Assembly (NCBI RefSeq): GCF_002027545.1
Contig: NZ_MXAN01000068.1
Coordinates: forward strand, 1 to 54,425
Source of the DNA: Moraxella lacunata
GTDB lineage: Bacteria > Pseudomonadota > Gammaproteobacteria > Pseudomonadales > Moraxellaceae
Reading direction: 5' to 3'
Length of the DNA stretch: 54,425 bases
The position numbers and the translations under genes are program-made. The notes under the pieces were generated by a model, which had not been told where the DNA came from, did not search any database, and saw only the letters and a program-made list of their open reading frames with translations. Below, in pieces: positions 45,858 to 54,425 of the stretch (positions are counted from its first letter, which is position 1; each line of letters starts with the position of its first letter).

Positions 45858-47044
45858 CTTAATCTGTCATAAATAAATTGAATGCAATCATTCTCATCAG
45901 TAAAATTTAAACAAAATTCTTTGGCTTTTGGGGCATTGATGAGAATTTCGCTAATGAGTTCTTTTTGATATTGTTCATCAGCACGATTTTTGCTCAATGC
46001 ACGATGACATGTTGGGCAAACTTTGACCAAATTATCAATTTGGTCAAGTGTTCTATCAGAGGCAAAAGAGATGACATGATGAACTTCTAAATAATAACGG
46101 TCGCTGTGGCGATAGGTAAATGAACGGTCTTTGATGTCATATTGATTTTTGCAACAGGCACATTCATCAGGAAAATAGGCTCGTACATATTGTACAATAC
46201 CTTGGTTGCGTGTGGTTTTTTCATCAATAGAATCATCATAAATAAATCCTAAGTTTTTACGTAATTGCTCAATTTCATGTTGGGTTTTGGTTTGATTTAG
46301 AACATTATCACGATAAAAATTTAGTCGCTCTATAAATGTTTGGCTTTCTTGGGCAATATTTTTAGTTTTGATTAAGTTGGCGTTATGTTTTAAGACATTA
46401 CTTTTAAAGATATTTATTGTTGCCAAATCATCAGAAAAGTTATCATAAAAATAACGTAAATTGATGCGAAATTGAGTGTTTCTTTCGTTCTTACCTGTAA
46501 TGAATTGTTCTTGCAACTCTCTAAAATTTAGATTTAATTGGCGTAAATCGCTCACGTTAGTAGATAGTTTAAATAAATTATCCAAATATTTTTTATTAAC
46601 GATTTGTCTTGGTAAATCCAGACTATAAAAATTTAATTTAAAATCAGGACTGCCACGCAAAGCAAAAAATGACAGCAAAATTAATTTGGAAAATTCATCA
46701 TTGTCAATGGTGGAGCCTTTAATGAGAATATTTTTATAAACCAGTGCAAAAAAATCATCGCAGGATAAATCGCTTTGAATAAAAAACTGATGTTTTTTGC
46801 CATTTAATTGAAAGTCTAAACTTGTGAACTGGCTTAACAATTGATTGTTTTTTTGATAAATTTCATCGGTAAGCTCATTAGGTGAGTATTTTGAGCACTT
46901 GTATGACGATTCAATCACAAAACCAACAAACGGTTTTGTGATTGGTTTAGCATTGGCAAAAGCAACTAGTAGTGCTGGTAAACTAGCACTACTAAGAAAT
47001 CTGTCATAATCCAAATTAGATTGTAGAGAAGATGATGGTTTCAT
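45854..47044 (-). CDS. HNH restriction endonuclease
   Basis: The 396-residue protein has a C-terminal HNH domain: a CxxC-type zinc pair in CACCKNQ (~293), YLEVHHVISF (~319-328) with the catalytic His, and DNLVKVCPTCHRALSKNR (~335-352). The N-terminal ~290 residues are unrecognised and presumably bind the target. It starts 2 bp after the valS stop and is followed directly by the C5 methyltransferase, its likely partner. With two different methyltransferases in the cluster, an asymmetric (type IIS-like) site is possible. Confidence 0.85.
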   Translation of the reverse strand: MKPSSSLQSNLDYDRFLSSASLPALLVAFANAKPITKPFVGFVIESSYKCSKYSPNELTDEIYQKNNQLLSQFTSLDFQLNGKKHQFFIQSDLSCDDFFALVYKNILIKGSTIDNDEFSKLILLSFFALRGSPDFKLNFYSLDLPRQIVNKKYLDNLFKLSTNVSDLRQLNLNFRELQEQFITGKNERNTQFRINLRYFYDNFSDDLATINIFKSNVLKHNANLIKTKNIAQESQTFIERLNFYRDNVLNQTKTQHEIEQLRKNLGFIYDDSIDEKTTRNQGIVQYVRAYFPDECACCKNQYDIKDRSFTYRHSDRYYLEVHHVISFASDRTLDQIDNLVKVCPTCHRALSKNRADEQYQKELISEILINAPKAKEFCLNFTDENDCIQFIYDRLR

Positions 47045-47046
47045 AA

Positions 47047-49920
47047 TTATAGCTCCTTCAACGCCCCCACCTGCTTCTCCACTTCTGCCAATTGCCCATT
47101 TAATTCTGCCAATTTCATCTTTTCTGCTTGTACCACCTGAGCGGGGGCTTTGGCGACAAAGCTTTCGTTGGACAGTTTTTTGTTGATGGCATCTGCTTGG
47201 GCTTGCAGTTTATCACGCACTTTATTTAGGCGGTTAAGCTCGGCGGTCGGGTCAATCAAGCCTTTCATCGGCACCAGCACTTTTAGCGAACCAATCAAGG
47301 CTTGTGATGATAGCGGAATCTCGTCATCATCGCTGACAATGGTTAGCATCTCAACCTTGGCAAGGGCTTTAAACTGGCTTTCAATGCGTGCAAGGCTTGC
47401 CTTTTGTTCGTCCGTTACGCCTTGCAGTAGCACAGGCAGACGCACGGCATTGCCCAGTTTCATCTCGCCACGAATGTTTCGCACCGCACCGATAAGGCTT
47501 TGTAGCCACGTCATGTCGCTTTCGGCTTGCTCGTCAATGCGTTCATCGTTTGGCACAGGGAACGGAGCGAGCATGATACTCTCGCCTGTCTGCCCAAGCA
47601 TGGGAGCAAGCGTTTGCCAAATCTCTTCGGTAATAAACGGCATAATGGGGTGCGTCAAACGCAAAGCAACTTCCAGCACCGACAACAGTACACGGCGAAT
47701 CTCCGCCTTTCGCTCGTCCGATACGCTCTCATCGTTTAGGATAGGCTTGACAAGCTCCACATACCAGTCGCAGTATTCATTCCAAATAAAGTCATAAATC
47801 GCTTGGCTCGCCAAATCAAAACGATAGGTCTCAAACGCCAAATTTACCGCTTGTTCGCATTTTTGTAGTCGGCTAACTATCCATTTTTCGGACAGCTCCC
47901 ACAGCTCGGGGCGGGGCGTGTCGCTGATTGGCTTGCCTTCTACATTCATCAAGACAAAGCGAGTGGCGTTCCAAATCTTGTTACAAAAGTTACGATAGCC
48001 TTCCACACGTTTTAGGTCAAAATTGATGTCTCGCCCTGTGTTGGCTAGGCTTGCAAAGGTAAAACGCACCGCATCTGTGCCATAGGCAAGAATGCCTTCG
48101 GGGAACTCTTTGCGAGTGGCTTTTTCAATTTTAACGGCATCTTTGGGGTTCATAAGCCCTGTGGTGCGTTTTGCCACCAGACTTTCTAGGTCAATGCTGT
48201 CAATCAAATCCAAGGGGTCAAGCACGTTGCCCTTAGATTTACTCATCTTTTGCCCTTCGCTATCACGCACCAAACCATGCACATAGACGGTGTGAAATGG
48301 CACTTGTGGCTTGCCGTCCTTGTCCTTGACAAAATGAAGCGTCATCATAATCATACGGGCAACCCAAAAGAAAATGATGTCAAAGCCTGTAACTAGGACG
48401 CTTGTGGGGTGAAAGTTTTGTAAAATGGCGTTGTCAAAGTCGGCATCTGTCCCTGTCCAGTCCAGCGTGCTAAACGTCCACAAAGCCGAGCTAAACCAAG
48501 TATCCAGCACGTCTTCATCTTGACAAAGTGGGGTGTCGCCCAAGTTATATTTGGCACGCACTTCATCTTCATCACGCCCCACATACACACCGCCATTGTC
48601 ATCATACCACGCAGGAATGCGATGACCCCACCACAGCTGACGGCTGATACACCAGTCTTGAATATCACGCATCCACGCCATATACATATTGGTATACTGC
48701 TCAGGGACGAATTTGATGTCGCCATTTTGCACCGCATCTATGGCAGGCTCGGCAAGGGGGGCGATTTTGACATACCATTGGTCGGTCAAAAGTGGCTCAA
48801 CAATCACGCCAGAGCGGTCGCCACGGGGGGCTTTTAGGGTGTAAGGTTCAATTTTTTCAAGCCAGTTTTCGTTTTGGGCTTGCTCCACGAGTTTTTTACG
48901 AGCGACAAAACGGTCAAGCCCTGCATACTCGACTGGTGCGGTGATGTGGTCGGAAATCTGCTCGCCCACTTTGGCAATAAAGTCAAATTCCGCCTTAACG
49001 CACGCATCTTCATCAAAAATATTGATAAGTGGCAACTCGTGGCGTTTACCAAGTTCATAGTCGTTAAAATCGTGGGCAGGGGTAATTTTTACGCACCCTG
49101 TCCCAAAGTCTTTTTCTACATAATCGTCCGCCACAATCGGCACTTCACGTCCACTAATCGGTAGGACAATCGTTTTACCGATCAAATGGGCATACCGCTC
49201 ATCATCAGGGTGTACCGCCACGGCACTGTCGCCAAGCAGGGTTTCGGGGCGTGTGGTCGCCACGACAAGGTAATTTTTACCGTCTTGGGTTGTCAAATTT
49301 TTGTCGGCAAAATAATATCTAAAATGCCACAAACTGCCTTGCTCTTCCACGCTTTCTACTTCTAGGTCGGATAGGGCGGTGTGCAGTTTGCAGTCCCAGT
49401 TTACCAAGCGTTTGCCACGATAAATCAAGCCTTCATCATGCAAGCGGACAAACACTTCTTTGACCACTTTGGATAAATCATCGTCCATGGTAAAGCGTTC
49501 ACGAGACCAGTCCACGGACGAGCCAAGACGGCGGATTTGGCGAGTGATGTTACCACCAGACTGCCCTTTCCACTCCCACACTTTTTCAATAAACTTCTCA
49601 CGCCCCAAATCATGACGGCTGATGCCTTGTAACCCAAGCTGACGTTCCACCACCATTTGCGTGGCGATACCAGCGTGGTCGGTACCTGGTTGCCACAGCG
49701 TGTTGTAGCCTTTCATGCGATGAAAGCGGGTGAGTGCGTCCATAATGGTGTTGTTAAAGCCATGTCCCATATGGAGCGAGCCTGTTACGTTTGGTGGGGG
49801 AATGGCAATAGAGAAAGATTTTGGCTTATCAAGGGTTGGGCGAAAATAGCCTTTGTCTTCCCAAGTGGTGTACCATTTTTGTTCAAGTTCGGACGGGGTG
49901 TAGGTTGTGGGTAGGGTCAT
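47047..49920 (-). CDS. valS: Valyl-tRNA synthetase
   Basis: This is a 957-residue class I synthetase (E. coli 951). The HIGH-type motif is in [15 protein letters not shown] and the KMSKS motif in [14 protein letters not shown]. The editing domain includes [17 protein letters not shown], and the C-terminal coiled coil ends [12 protein letters not shown]. The final ~35 bp recur 3.8 kb away, so the 3' end is one border of an inserted RM cluster. Confidence 0.97.
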   Translation of the reverse strand: MTLPTTYTPSELEQKWYTTWEDKGYFRPTLDKPKSFSIAIPPPNVTGSLHMGHGFNNTIMDALTRFHRMKGYNTLWQPGTDHAGIATQMVVERQLGLQGISRHDLGREKFIEKVWEWKGQSGGNITRQIRRLGSSVDWSRERFTMDDDLSKVVKEVFVRLHDEGLIYRGKRLVNWDCKLHTALSDLEVESVEEQGSLWHFRYYFADKNLTTQDGKNYLVVATTRPETLLGDSAVAVHPDDERYAHLIGKTIVLPISGREVPIVADDYVEKDFGTGCVKITPAHDFNDYELGKRHELPLINIFDEDACVKAEFDFIAKVGEQISDHITAPVEYAGLDRFVARKKLVEQAQNENWLEKIEPYTLKAPRGDRSGVIVEPLLTDQWYVKIAPLAEPAIDAVQNGDIKFVPEQYTNMYMAWMRDIQDWCISRQLWWGHRIPAWYDDNGGVYVGRDEDEVRAKYNLGDTPLCQDEDVLDTWFSSALWTFSTLDWTGTDADFDNAILQNFHPTSVLVTGFDIIFFWVARMIMMTLHFVKDKDGKPQVPFHTVYVHGLVRDSEGQKMSKSKGNVLDPLDLIDSIDLESLVAKRTTGLMNPKDAVKIEKATRKEFPEGILAYGTDAVRFTFASLANTGRDINFDLKRVEGYRNFCNKIWNATRFVLMNVEGKPISDTPRPELWELSEKWIVSRLQKCEQAVNLAFETYRFDLASQAIYDFIWNEYCDWYVELVKPILNDESVSDERKAEIRRVLLSVLEVALRLTHPIMPFITEEIWQTLAPMLGQTGESIMLAPFPVPNDERIDEQAESDMTWLQSLIGAVRNIRGEMKLGNAVRLPVLLQGVTDEQKASLARIESQFKALAKVEMLTIVSDDDEIPLSSQALIGSLKVLVPMKGLIDPTAELNRLNKVRDKLQAQADAINKKLSNESFVAKAPAQVVQAEKMKLAELNGQLAEVEKQVGALKEL
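47065..47091 (-). repeat. valS-end copy of the direct repeat bounding the RM cluster
   Basis: 27 bp within the last codons of valS, identical to 43284-43310. The pair brackets the HNH/C5/unknown/beta-MTase cluster. Confidence 0.85.
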
Positions 49921-49949
49921 GAGAGTACCTTTAAATGCTTTGAATTGAA

Positions 49950-49992
49950 TATAAAATAAAAACCCCTAATTTTACCGTAAAATTGGGGGTTT
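49950..49992 (-). terminator. Terminator downstream of the vapC remnant
   Basis: AAACCCCTAATTTTAC (49960-49975) pairs with GTAAAATTGGGGGTTT (49977-49992) with one wobble pair. On the minus strand it runs into TTTTTATTTTAT. It separates the vapBC transcript from valS. Confidence 0.85.
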
Positions 49993-50012
49993 GGGAAAGG
50001 GTATTTTGATTT

Positions 50013-50572
50013 TCATGGATTAAAAGGGTTAAATAGTGCTAATTTATCAATACCATCAAAATCTTTGATGTTTCTTGGAACAACTGTCAAACCATTGGCA
50101 AGGGCAATGCTGGCAATCAATGCGTCTGCCATTAAAATAGGTCTGCCTTGCTTTTGGCGGTCGCTGATGACTTTGGTATAATGCTCGGCACTTTTGGTGC
50201 AAAATGACAATGTACGATTTCCAAATAATGCCAAAATCTCATCGGTGGCTTGGGATAGCTGTCGTTTTCTTTTGCCATCAGATAAATTTGCCACGCCATA
50301 CAATAACTCAGCCTTGGTAATGGTGCTAATAAAAGCCGTGGGGTGCTGATTTACCAACGAATGACATTTAAATTAGGTTCTGGCTTATTTAATTCTGAAA
50401 TAACATTAGTACACTCTGCAAAATGAAAAAGTGCTACGCTCTCCATTCATGGTGATCCCGTCAAGCCATAAAAGAAACCGACTTTTTGACGAGCTTAGGG
50501 CGAATGGTTTCCGTAGTAAAATTAAATTTTGTTAGCTGTATCTAATAAATAGCTGACTGATAAATCATTCAT
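50013..50572 (-). pseudogene. vapC-type PIN-domain toxin, interrupted by a MITE and a frameshift
   Basis: The intact tail (from 50357 on the minus strand, 114 aa) has PIN-domain features: STITKAELLYGVA, then ILMADALIASIALANGLTVV and RNIKDFDG. The true start is the ATG at 50572-50570, overlapping the antitoxin stop as ATGA: MNDLSVSYLLDT. There the family A element at 50412-50538 interrupts it. On the far side it resumes TNVISELNKPEPNLNVIRW. A further one-base loss then turns TGGGTAAAT into TGGTAAAT, a stop. The toxin, a predicted VapC-type RNase, is therefore inactive as read. Confidence 0.88.
50412..50538 (+). mobile_element. MITE family A copy 2, inserted in vapC
   Basis: A 127-bp element starting CACTCTGCAAAATG and ending ATTTTGTTAGCTG, with TA on both sides (50410-50411 and 50539-50540). 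It is homologous and co-oriented with 19169-19283. Removing it with one TA rejoins LLDT and TNV into the expected PIN N-terminus LLDTNV. Confidence 0.9.
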
Positions 50573-50808
50573 GACTCAATGTGTCTTGGGTGATCGGTGC
50601 GTTGCGGTAAACTAAGTTCAGGAAAGTCCGCCTTTGCAAAAATCAGATGAATACGCTCGCCCAAGCCCTGTGCTTGCGGTTTGTCCGTCATGGCTTGTAC
50701 TGCTTTTTCGTAGGCGCTCATCACGATAAAATCATGCACGCTTTGCCCTTTCTCTTTGGCGACTTGGGCGATGATTTGCTCGGTTTGGGGTGGCAGCTCT
50801 ATAATCAT
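50569..50808 (-). CDS. VapB-type antitoxin
   Basis: The 79-residue protein starts MIIELPPQTEQIIAQVAKEK and continues GQSVHDFIVMSAYEKAV, a ribbon-helix-helix-like DNA-binding N-terminus. The C-terminal tail (DFPELSLPQRTDHPRH) would wrap the toxin. It overlaps the PIN toxin start by ATGA. It is intact although the toxin is broken, so it may persist as a stand-alone regulator or be decaying. AGGGG lies upstream of the ATG. Confidence 0.78.
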   Translation of the reverse strand: MIIELPPQTEQIIAQVAKEKGQSVHDFIVMSAYEKAVQAMTDKPQAQGLGERIHLIFAKADFPELSLPQRTDHPRHIES

Positions 50809-50969
50809 GGCATTCCCCTTTATTTTGGGTTGTTAGGGTGTATTGTACACTGATTAACTCCCCCTTGGCAATCTTGGCGGTACACTCGGATTGCCCGATT
50901 GGGGATGAAAAGATGACATTTACCCCGAAAATTTGCTAAAATAAGCGGTTATTTGCCTTGTTCTTTGTC

Positions 50970-52601
50970 ATGACCCATCAAGCCACTTCCGTCAGCATGC
51001 CAGCTTCCCGACTTGCCAAGCGTGCCACTCGCCAAAAAATCACCACCAAAAAACGCCTGCCACTCATCATTCCTGTTCTGTTGTGCCTGATGGTAGGAGC
51101 GATGTTCTCACTGTCGCTTGCCCCGTACAAACTATGGACGATAGCCATACTCTCGCCCATGGTGCTATACGCTTGTCTTGTCGGTGAAGATAGGGCGGGG
51201 CGTGCGTTTTGGGTGGGGCAGGCGTATGGCTTTGGGCTGTGGGCGGTGGGGGCGTTTTGGCTTTATACGTCCATTCATGAGTATGGCAACATCCCGATGT
51301 GGCTTGCTCTTATCATGATAGCACTGATGGCGTTTATCATGGGGCTGTTCCATGCGGTGATGGCGTGGCTGTTTGTGCGTTTTATGGGTCGTCAGCCTTT
51401 GGCGTTTGCATCTTTGTGGGTGATACAAGAGTGGATAAAGACATGGCTACTGACGGGATTTCCGTGGCTGTTCGTGGGCTATGCTTTTGCCGATTTGGCG
51501 TGGATAAGCTCGCTGGCACCGATGTTTGGCGTATTTGCAATCAGCTTTGTGGCGGTGCTGTTCGGGGCGAGTGTGGTAGAAGTGTTTCGCCAAAAATTAG
51601 GGTTTTTGTTCATCAGTGCTTTTTTGGTGTTGTTTGCCATATTGGTGTGGGTCATTGACCCCAAATGGACGACCCCCACGGGCGAGAGATTGTCCATGTC
51701 GCTCGTGCAGGGCAACATCCCCCAAGATTTAAAATGGCTAACCGAATACCGCCACGAGACCCTAAACATCTACGCCCAGCTGTCAGAGAGTGAATGGGGG
51801 CAGGATGTCGTGGTGTGGCCCGAAGCATCCATTCCCATGTTCCAAGACGAAGCGTGGGCGTTTATCCATGACGTACACACTCATGCTCGCACACAGGGAG
51901 CGACATGGGTCATGGGCATTCCTTATCGGGACATAGAGCATTATGACCCTGCCGAGCGAGATTATCCACACCTATATAATAGTGTGTTGGTGTTGGATCA
52001 GGACAGTGATGGTTTGTATAAAAAACAAAATCTTGTTCCCTTTGGCGAGTACATTCCTTTTGAGGGGATGCTAAATATTTTGCCTGATTTAGCAGGCATG
52101 CAAAACATGATGAGTTATAGTCGTGGTGATGATACCCAAAAACCACTGTTGGTCAAAAATCAGCCCATGGGGCCGGCGGTGTGCTACGAGGTGGCATATC
52201 CTGACACCACTCGCAAAAACGCCAAAGACACCCAATTTCTCCTGACTGTCTCAAATGATGCGTGGTTTGGCACAAGTGCAGGCCCTTTGCAACACCTACA
52301 AATGGTGCAAATGCGAAGCATAGAGACAGGGCGTTGGTTTGCACGAGCAACCAATACGGGGGTTACGGCATTTATTGATGATAAGGGACGTATCGTCAGT
52401 CAAGCACCTTCTTTTGTGCCGACGGTATTGCGTGGGGATGTGCCGATGATGACAGGGACGACACCTTTTATGCGATGGGGCAGTTACCCGATACTGATAT
52501 TGTGCTTGTTGCTCATCGGGCTTAGCTTTGTCGTCAGACGTCAAAACCTTTATGATGCCAGTCATGAACTGTACTATCAAGGCGATGGCGTGCGAGACTG
52601 A
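50970..52601 (+). CDS. lnt: Apolipoprotein N-acyltransferase
   Basis: The ATG at 50970 gives 543 residues; a TTG four codons earlier is less likely. A membrane domain of about six helices (~35-235) is followed by a nitrilase-fold periplasmic domain. Its Glu-Lys-Cys triad is visible: Glu in VVWPEASIPMF, Lys in KKQNLVPFGEY and Cys in GPAVCYEVAYPD. It adds the third acyl chain to lipoproteins in the inner membrane, and so serves the OmpA-like lipoprotein in this window. Confidence 0.95.
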   Translation: MTHQATSVSMPASRLAKRATRQKITTKKRLPLIIPVLLCLMVGAMFSLSLAPYKLWTIAILSPMVLYACLVGEDRAGRAFWVGQAYGFGLWAVGAFWLYTSIHEYGNIPMWLALIMIALMAFIMGLFHAVMAWLFVRFMGRQPLAFASLWVIQEWIKTWLLTGFPWLFVGYAFADLAWISSLAPMFGVFAISFVAVLFGASVVEVFRQKLGFLFISAFLVLFAILVWVIDPKWTTPTGERLSMSLVQGNIPQDLKWLTEYRHETLNIYAQLSESEWGQDVVVWPEASIPMFQDEAWAFIHDVHTHARTQGATWVMGIPYRDIEHYDPAERDYPHLYNSVLVLDQDSDGLYKKQNLVPFGEYIPFEGMLNILPDLAGMQNMMSYSRGDDTQKPLLVKNQPMGPAVCYEVAYPDTTRKNAKDTQFLLTVSNDAWFGTSAGPLQHLQMVQMRSIETGRWFARATNTGVTAFIDDKGRIVSQAPSFVPTVLRGDVPMMTGTTPFMRWGSYPILILCLLLIGLSFVVRRQNLYDASHELYYQGDGVRD

Positions 52602-52642
52602 TGACAAAAAATGTAAAAATTACCCATAATTTTAATATGGGA

Positions 52643-52673
52643 TTGTACAAAATGGTAAAAATTGGTATATAAT
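52643..52673 (+). promoter_or_regulatory. Candidate promoter of the small membrane protein gene
   Basis: TTGTAC (52643-52648) and TATAAT (52668-52673) with a rather long 19-bp spacer. It would give a ~170-nt AT-rich leader. Confidence 0.4.
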
Positions 52674-52848
52674 AGAGAAAAATTTATGTCTTAAAAATAA
52701 AACTCATGTAAGCATTTGATGAGTGAATTTTAAAAACTGTAAAATTTTAAAAATTTGACATTTAAAACTTTGTAAAGGTTTTAAAAATCGTATCATTAAA
52801 TGCCCAAACAAACGGTTAAATCAAACCCATCAACACGACAGGTGATTT

Positions 52849-53328
52849 ATGGCACACGCACACGACGCTTCTGAAAACAACCCAACCAAAGAAATCATCC
52901 ATGCTTTGATTGGTGTGGTTCTACTTTTGGTTCTCATCGGCGGTATTGCCGTTTTTGCATGGCTACGCCCAGCGGGCAACCATGAGCCTGCAGCCGTCTC
53001 AGCCACACCCGCAGGCAGAGCCTTAGACGAACTCATCCAGCAAGAGAACAATCCCACCGATGCCCAAAAGGCAGAAGCCGTGGCAGTAGCGACCGCCCCT
53101 GATGCGACCGCAGATACTGCCGCCAGCGACACCGCCGAACAAGAAGCGGCCGAACAAGTTGCCAACTCAGCAGGCGATGCTCAGACCCCCGTCCAAGAAA
53201 AGTCAGCAGAAGATCAACCTGTTGCCAGTGACGTGGCGACCAGCGATGCACCACATGAGACCACTGCCGAGAGTGTGGCAGGTGATGATGCCCAAACAGC
53301 TCCCAGTGAGCAGGAAGTCACCCAGTAA
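52849..53328 (+). CDS. Single-pass membrane protein with acidic Ala-rich tail, unknown function
   Basis: The 159-residue protein has a short polar N-terminus, one hydrophobic helix (about 17-42, HALIGVVLLLVLIGGIAVFAW) and a long low-complexity Ala/Asp/Glu-rich tail, likely periplasmic and disordered. I know no family for it. It stands alone between lnt and the POT transporter, with its own terminator. Confidence 0.7.
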   Translation: MAHAHDASENNPTKEIIHALIGVVLLLVLIGGIAVFAWLRPAGNHEPAAVSATPAGRALDELIQQENNPTDAQKAEAVAVATAPDATADTAASDTAEQEAAEQVANSAGDAQTPVQEKSAEDQPVASDVATSDAPHETTAESVAGDDAQTAPSEQEVTQ

Positions 53329-53334
53329 TCTGAC

Positions 53335-53366
53335 AAAACCTTATTTATCATTAAATAAGGTTTTTT
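53335..53366 (+). terminator. Terminator of the small membrane protein gene
   Basis: AAAACCTTATTTA (53335-53347) and TAAATAAGGTTTT (53352-53364) form a 13-bp stem with a 4-nt loop and trailing T. Confidence 0.92.
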
Positions 53367-53568
53367 ATGAATCATGATTTTTATGCAAAAAATTGATAAA
53401 ACAAACCCCAATCCTAGCTTAAAATGGTAACTCATTGATTGTTCTATCATTATTTGTTGTGGGGGAAAATTGCAATTTACCCTTGATGAGTCAATTATTT
53501 ATATAAAATTGAGAATGGGGTTAATGTTGCTTGCAAATATCTAAAATCATCATTTTAAGGAAAAAAGC

Positions 53569-54411
53569 ATGGCAAATTCATCGGCAGACACCAACGCAGA
53601 TGCCCACTTTAAAAAGCTAGACAAAGCATTTTTAGGACATCCCAAGCCCTTGCAAGGGCTATTTTTTGTGGAGATGTGGGAGCGTTTTTCTTATTATGGC
53701 ATTCGCCCTTTGCTGGTTTTGTTCATGACGACCGCCATCGTCTCGGGTGGTTTTGGTTTTGATGACACGACAGCCGCCGCCATTTATGGGATATTTAGTG
53801 GCATGATGTATTTGGTGCCATTGGCAGGCGGATGGTTGGCTGACAACTGGCTTGGACAGGAGCGTTCACTGTGGTGGGGCTGTATCATCATGGCACTGGG
53901 GCATTTGGCGATTGGCATGTCGGCATTGCCCATGCTTGGCATGACCATGTTTTTTGTGGGGCTGATTTTATTGGTGCTGGGGACGGGGCTGTTTAAGACG
54001 TGTATTGCGGTGATGGTCGGCTCGCTTTATGATGACAAAGATGACAGGCGAGACTCAGGATTTACCGTTTTTTATATGTCCATCAACCTAGGGGCGATGG
54101 TTGCCCCGATAGCCACAGGTTATTTTGTGGACAAAGGTCAGTGGCACACAGGCTTTACCATCGGTGGGATTGGCATGCTCATTGCGTTGTTGGTGTATCG
54201 TTTTGTCGCCAAAAAATACCTGACCGAATTTGCGAACAGCAAAGGCATGAGTGTCAGCTGGGATAAGCCCAGTCGCCGTGTGGCTCATGTGGGCAAAGTG
54301 GTTTTTGCCTTTTTGGTGGCGTTGTGTGGGTTGGTGGTGATGGTAAGTACAGGCGTACTAACCATCAATGCCGTGGCGATTCGTGATGCCATGACGTATC
54401 TCATCATCTGA
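53569..54411 (+). CDS. POT family peptide transporter, N-terminal half only
   Basis: The protein opens with POT/PTR motifs: GLFFVEMWERFSYYGIRPLL (the ExxERFxYYG proton-coupling motif), GGWLADNWLGQ and FYMSINLGAMVAP. The frame closes at a TGA after 280 residues, roughly eight helices, whereas the family has ~480-520 residues and 12-14 helices. Only 14 bases remain in the window, so I cannot see whether the rest follows in another frame. It is probably a frameshifted or truncated dtp-like gene. The start follows AAGGAAAAAAGC. Confidence 0.8.
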   Translation: MANSSADTNADAHFKKLDKAFLGHPKPLQGLFFVEMWERFSYYGIRPLLVLFMTTAIVSGGFGFDDTTAAAIYGIFSGMMYLVPLAGGWLADNWLGQERSLWWGCIIMALGHLAIGMSALPMLGMTMFFVGLILLVLGTGLFKTCIAVMVGSLYDDKDDRRDSGFTVFYMSINLGAMVAPIATGYFVDKGQWHTGFTIGGIGMLIALLVYRFVAKKYLTEFANSKGMSVSWDKPSRRVAHVGKVVFAFLVALCGLVVMVSTGVLTINAVAIRDAMTYLII

Positions 54412-54425
54412 ACCGACCCCCAAAT

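Noticed and set aside
47150..47797. 215-codon plus-strand frame over valS
   Set aside because: Antisense shadow of valS.
1..54425. tRNA, rRNA or CRISPR loci
   Set aside because: Reading both strands by eye showed no convincing cloverleaf, rRNA segment or regularly spaced direct repeats. A covariance-model scan would be needed to exclude a tRNA fully.

Overview
The window looks like a chromosomal segment of a Moraxella, most likely M. bovis or a close relative. It has a Gram-negative, gamma-proteobacterial gene set: a Pil-Chp type IV pilus chemosensory operon, lnt, minCDE, an AhpC/AhpF/OxyR peroxide system and the Moraxellaceae order yceD-rpmF-fabD-fabG-acpP. Intergenic regions are AT-rich. 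It also carries a three-gene GATC restriction-modification operon whose gene order and protein lengths match what I recall of MboI of M. bovis. The species call is inference.

Layout. 1-10200 is the end of a pil-chp operon: a CheR-type methyltransferase 3' end, a 2675-residue ChpA with five recognisable Hpt domains, a CheB-type methylesterase and a CheW-like protein. 10200-14500 holds a cytochrome b561 and a large autotransporter with a 12-bp tandem array. 14500-18500 is the peroxide block (ahpF, a ydcH-type gene, ahpC, divergent oxyR). 18500-23000 holds a YgjP-type metalloprotease, an OmpA-like lipoprotein, an acyltransferase and an S4-like membrane protein. 23000-30400 is minC, minD-minE, yciO, epmC, yceD-rpmF and fabD-fabG-acpP. 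30400-35100 has a Kbp-like BON/LysM protein, a TPP riboswitch in front of an Nramp-like transporter, coaE and tsaD.

35100-50900 is accessory. It contains a SIR2-domain defence-like gene split at an A7 run, ccmA-ccmB, a possible toxin-antitoxin-like pair, a YbjN-like protein, a deacetylase-family protein, the MboI-like operon, and a second RM cluster (beta-class MTase, unknown 234-aa protein, C5 MTase, HNH nuclease). The second cluster lies between valS and a displaced duplicate of the valS 3' end. Next comes a vapBC-type pair whose toxin is destroyed by a MITE. 50900-54425 returns to housekeeping genes: lnt, a small membrane protein and the N-terminal half of a POT transporter.

At least four families of short, transposase-free inverted-repeat elements (90-285 bp, several flanked by TA) are scattered through the window. 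They interrupt vapC, separate minC from minD, abut the SIR2 gene and sit in the rpmF-fabD and acpP-kbp gaps. The strongest unusual signals are the valS-tail duplication bounding the RM cluster, the homopolymer-split SIR2 gene, the MITE in vapC with a readable empty site, and the thiamine riboswitch controlling an Nramp-like protein that lacks the usual metal-site motif.
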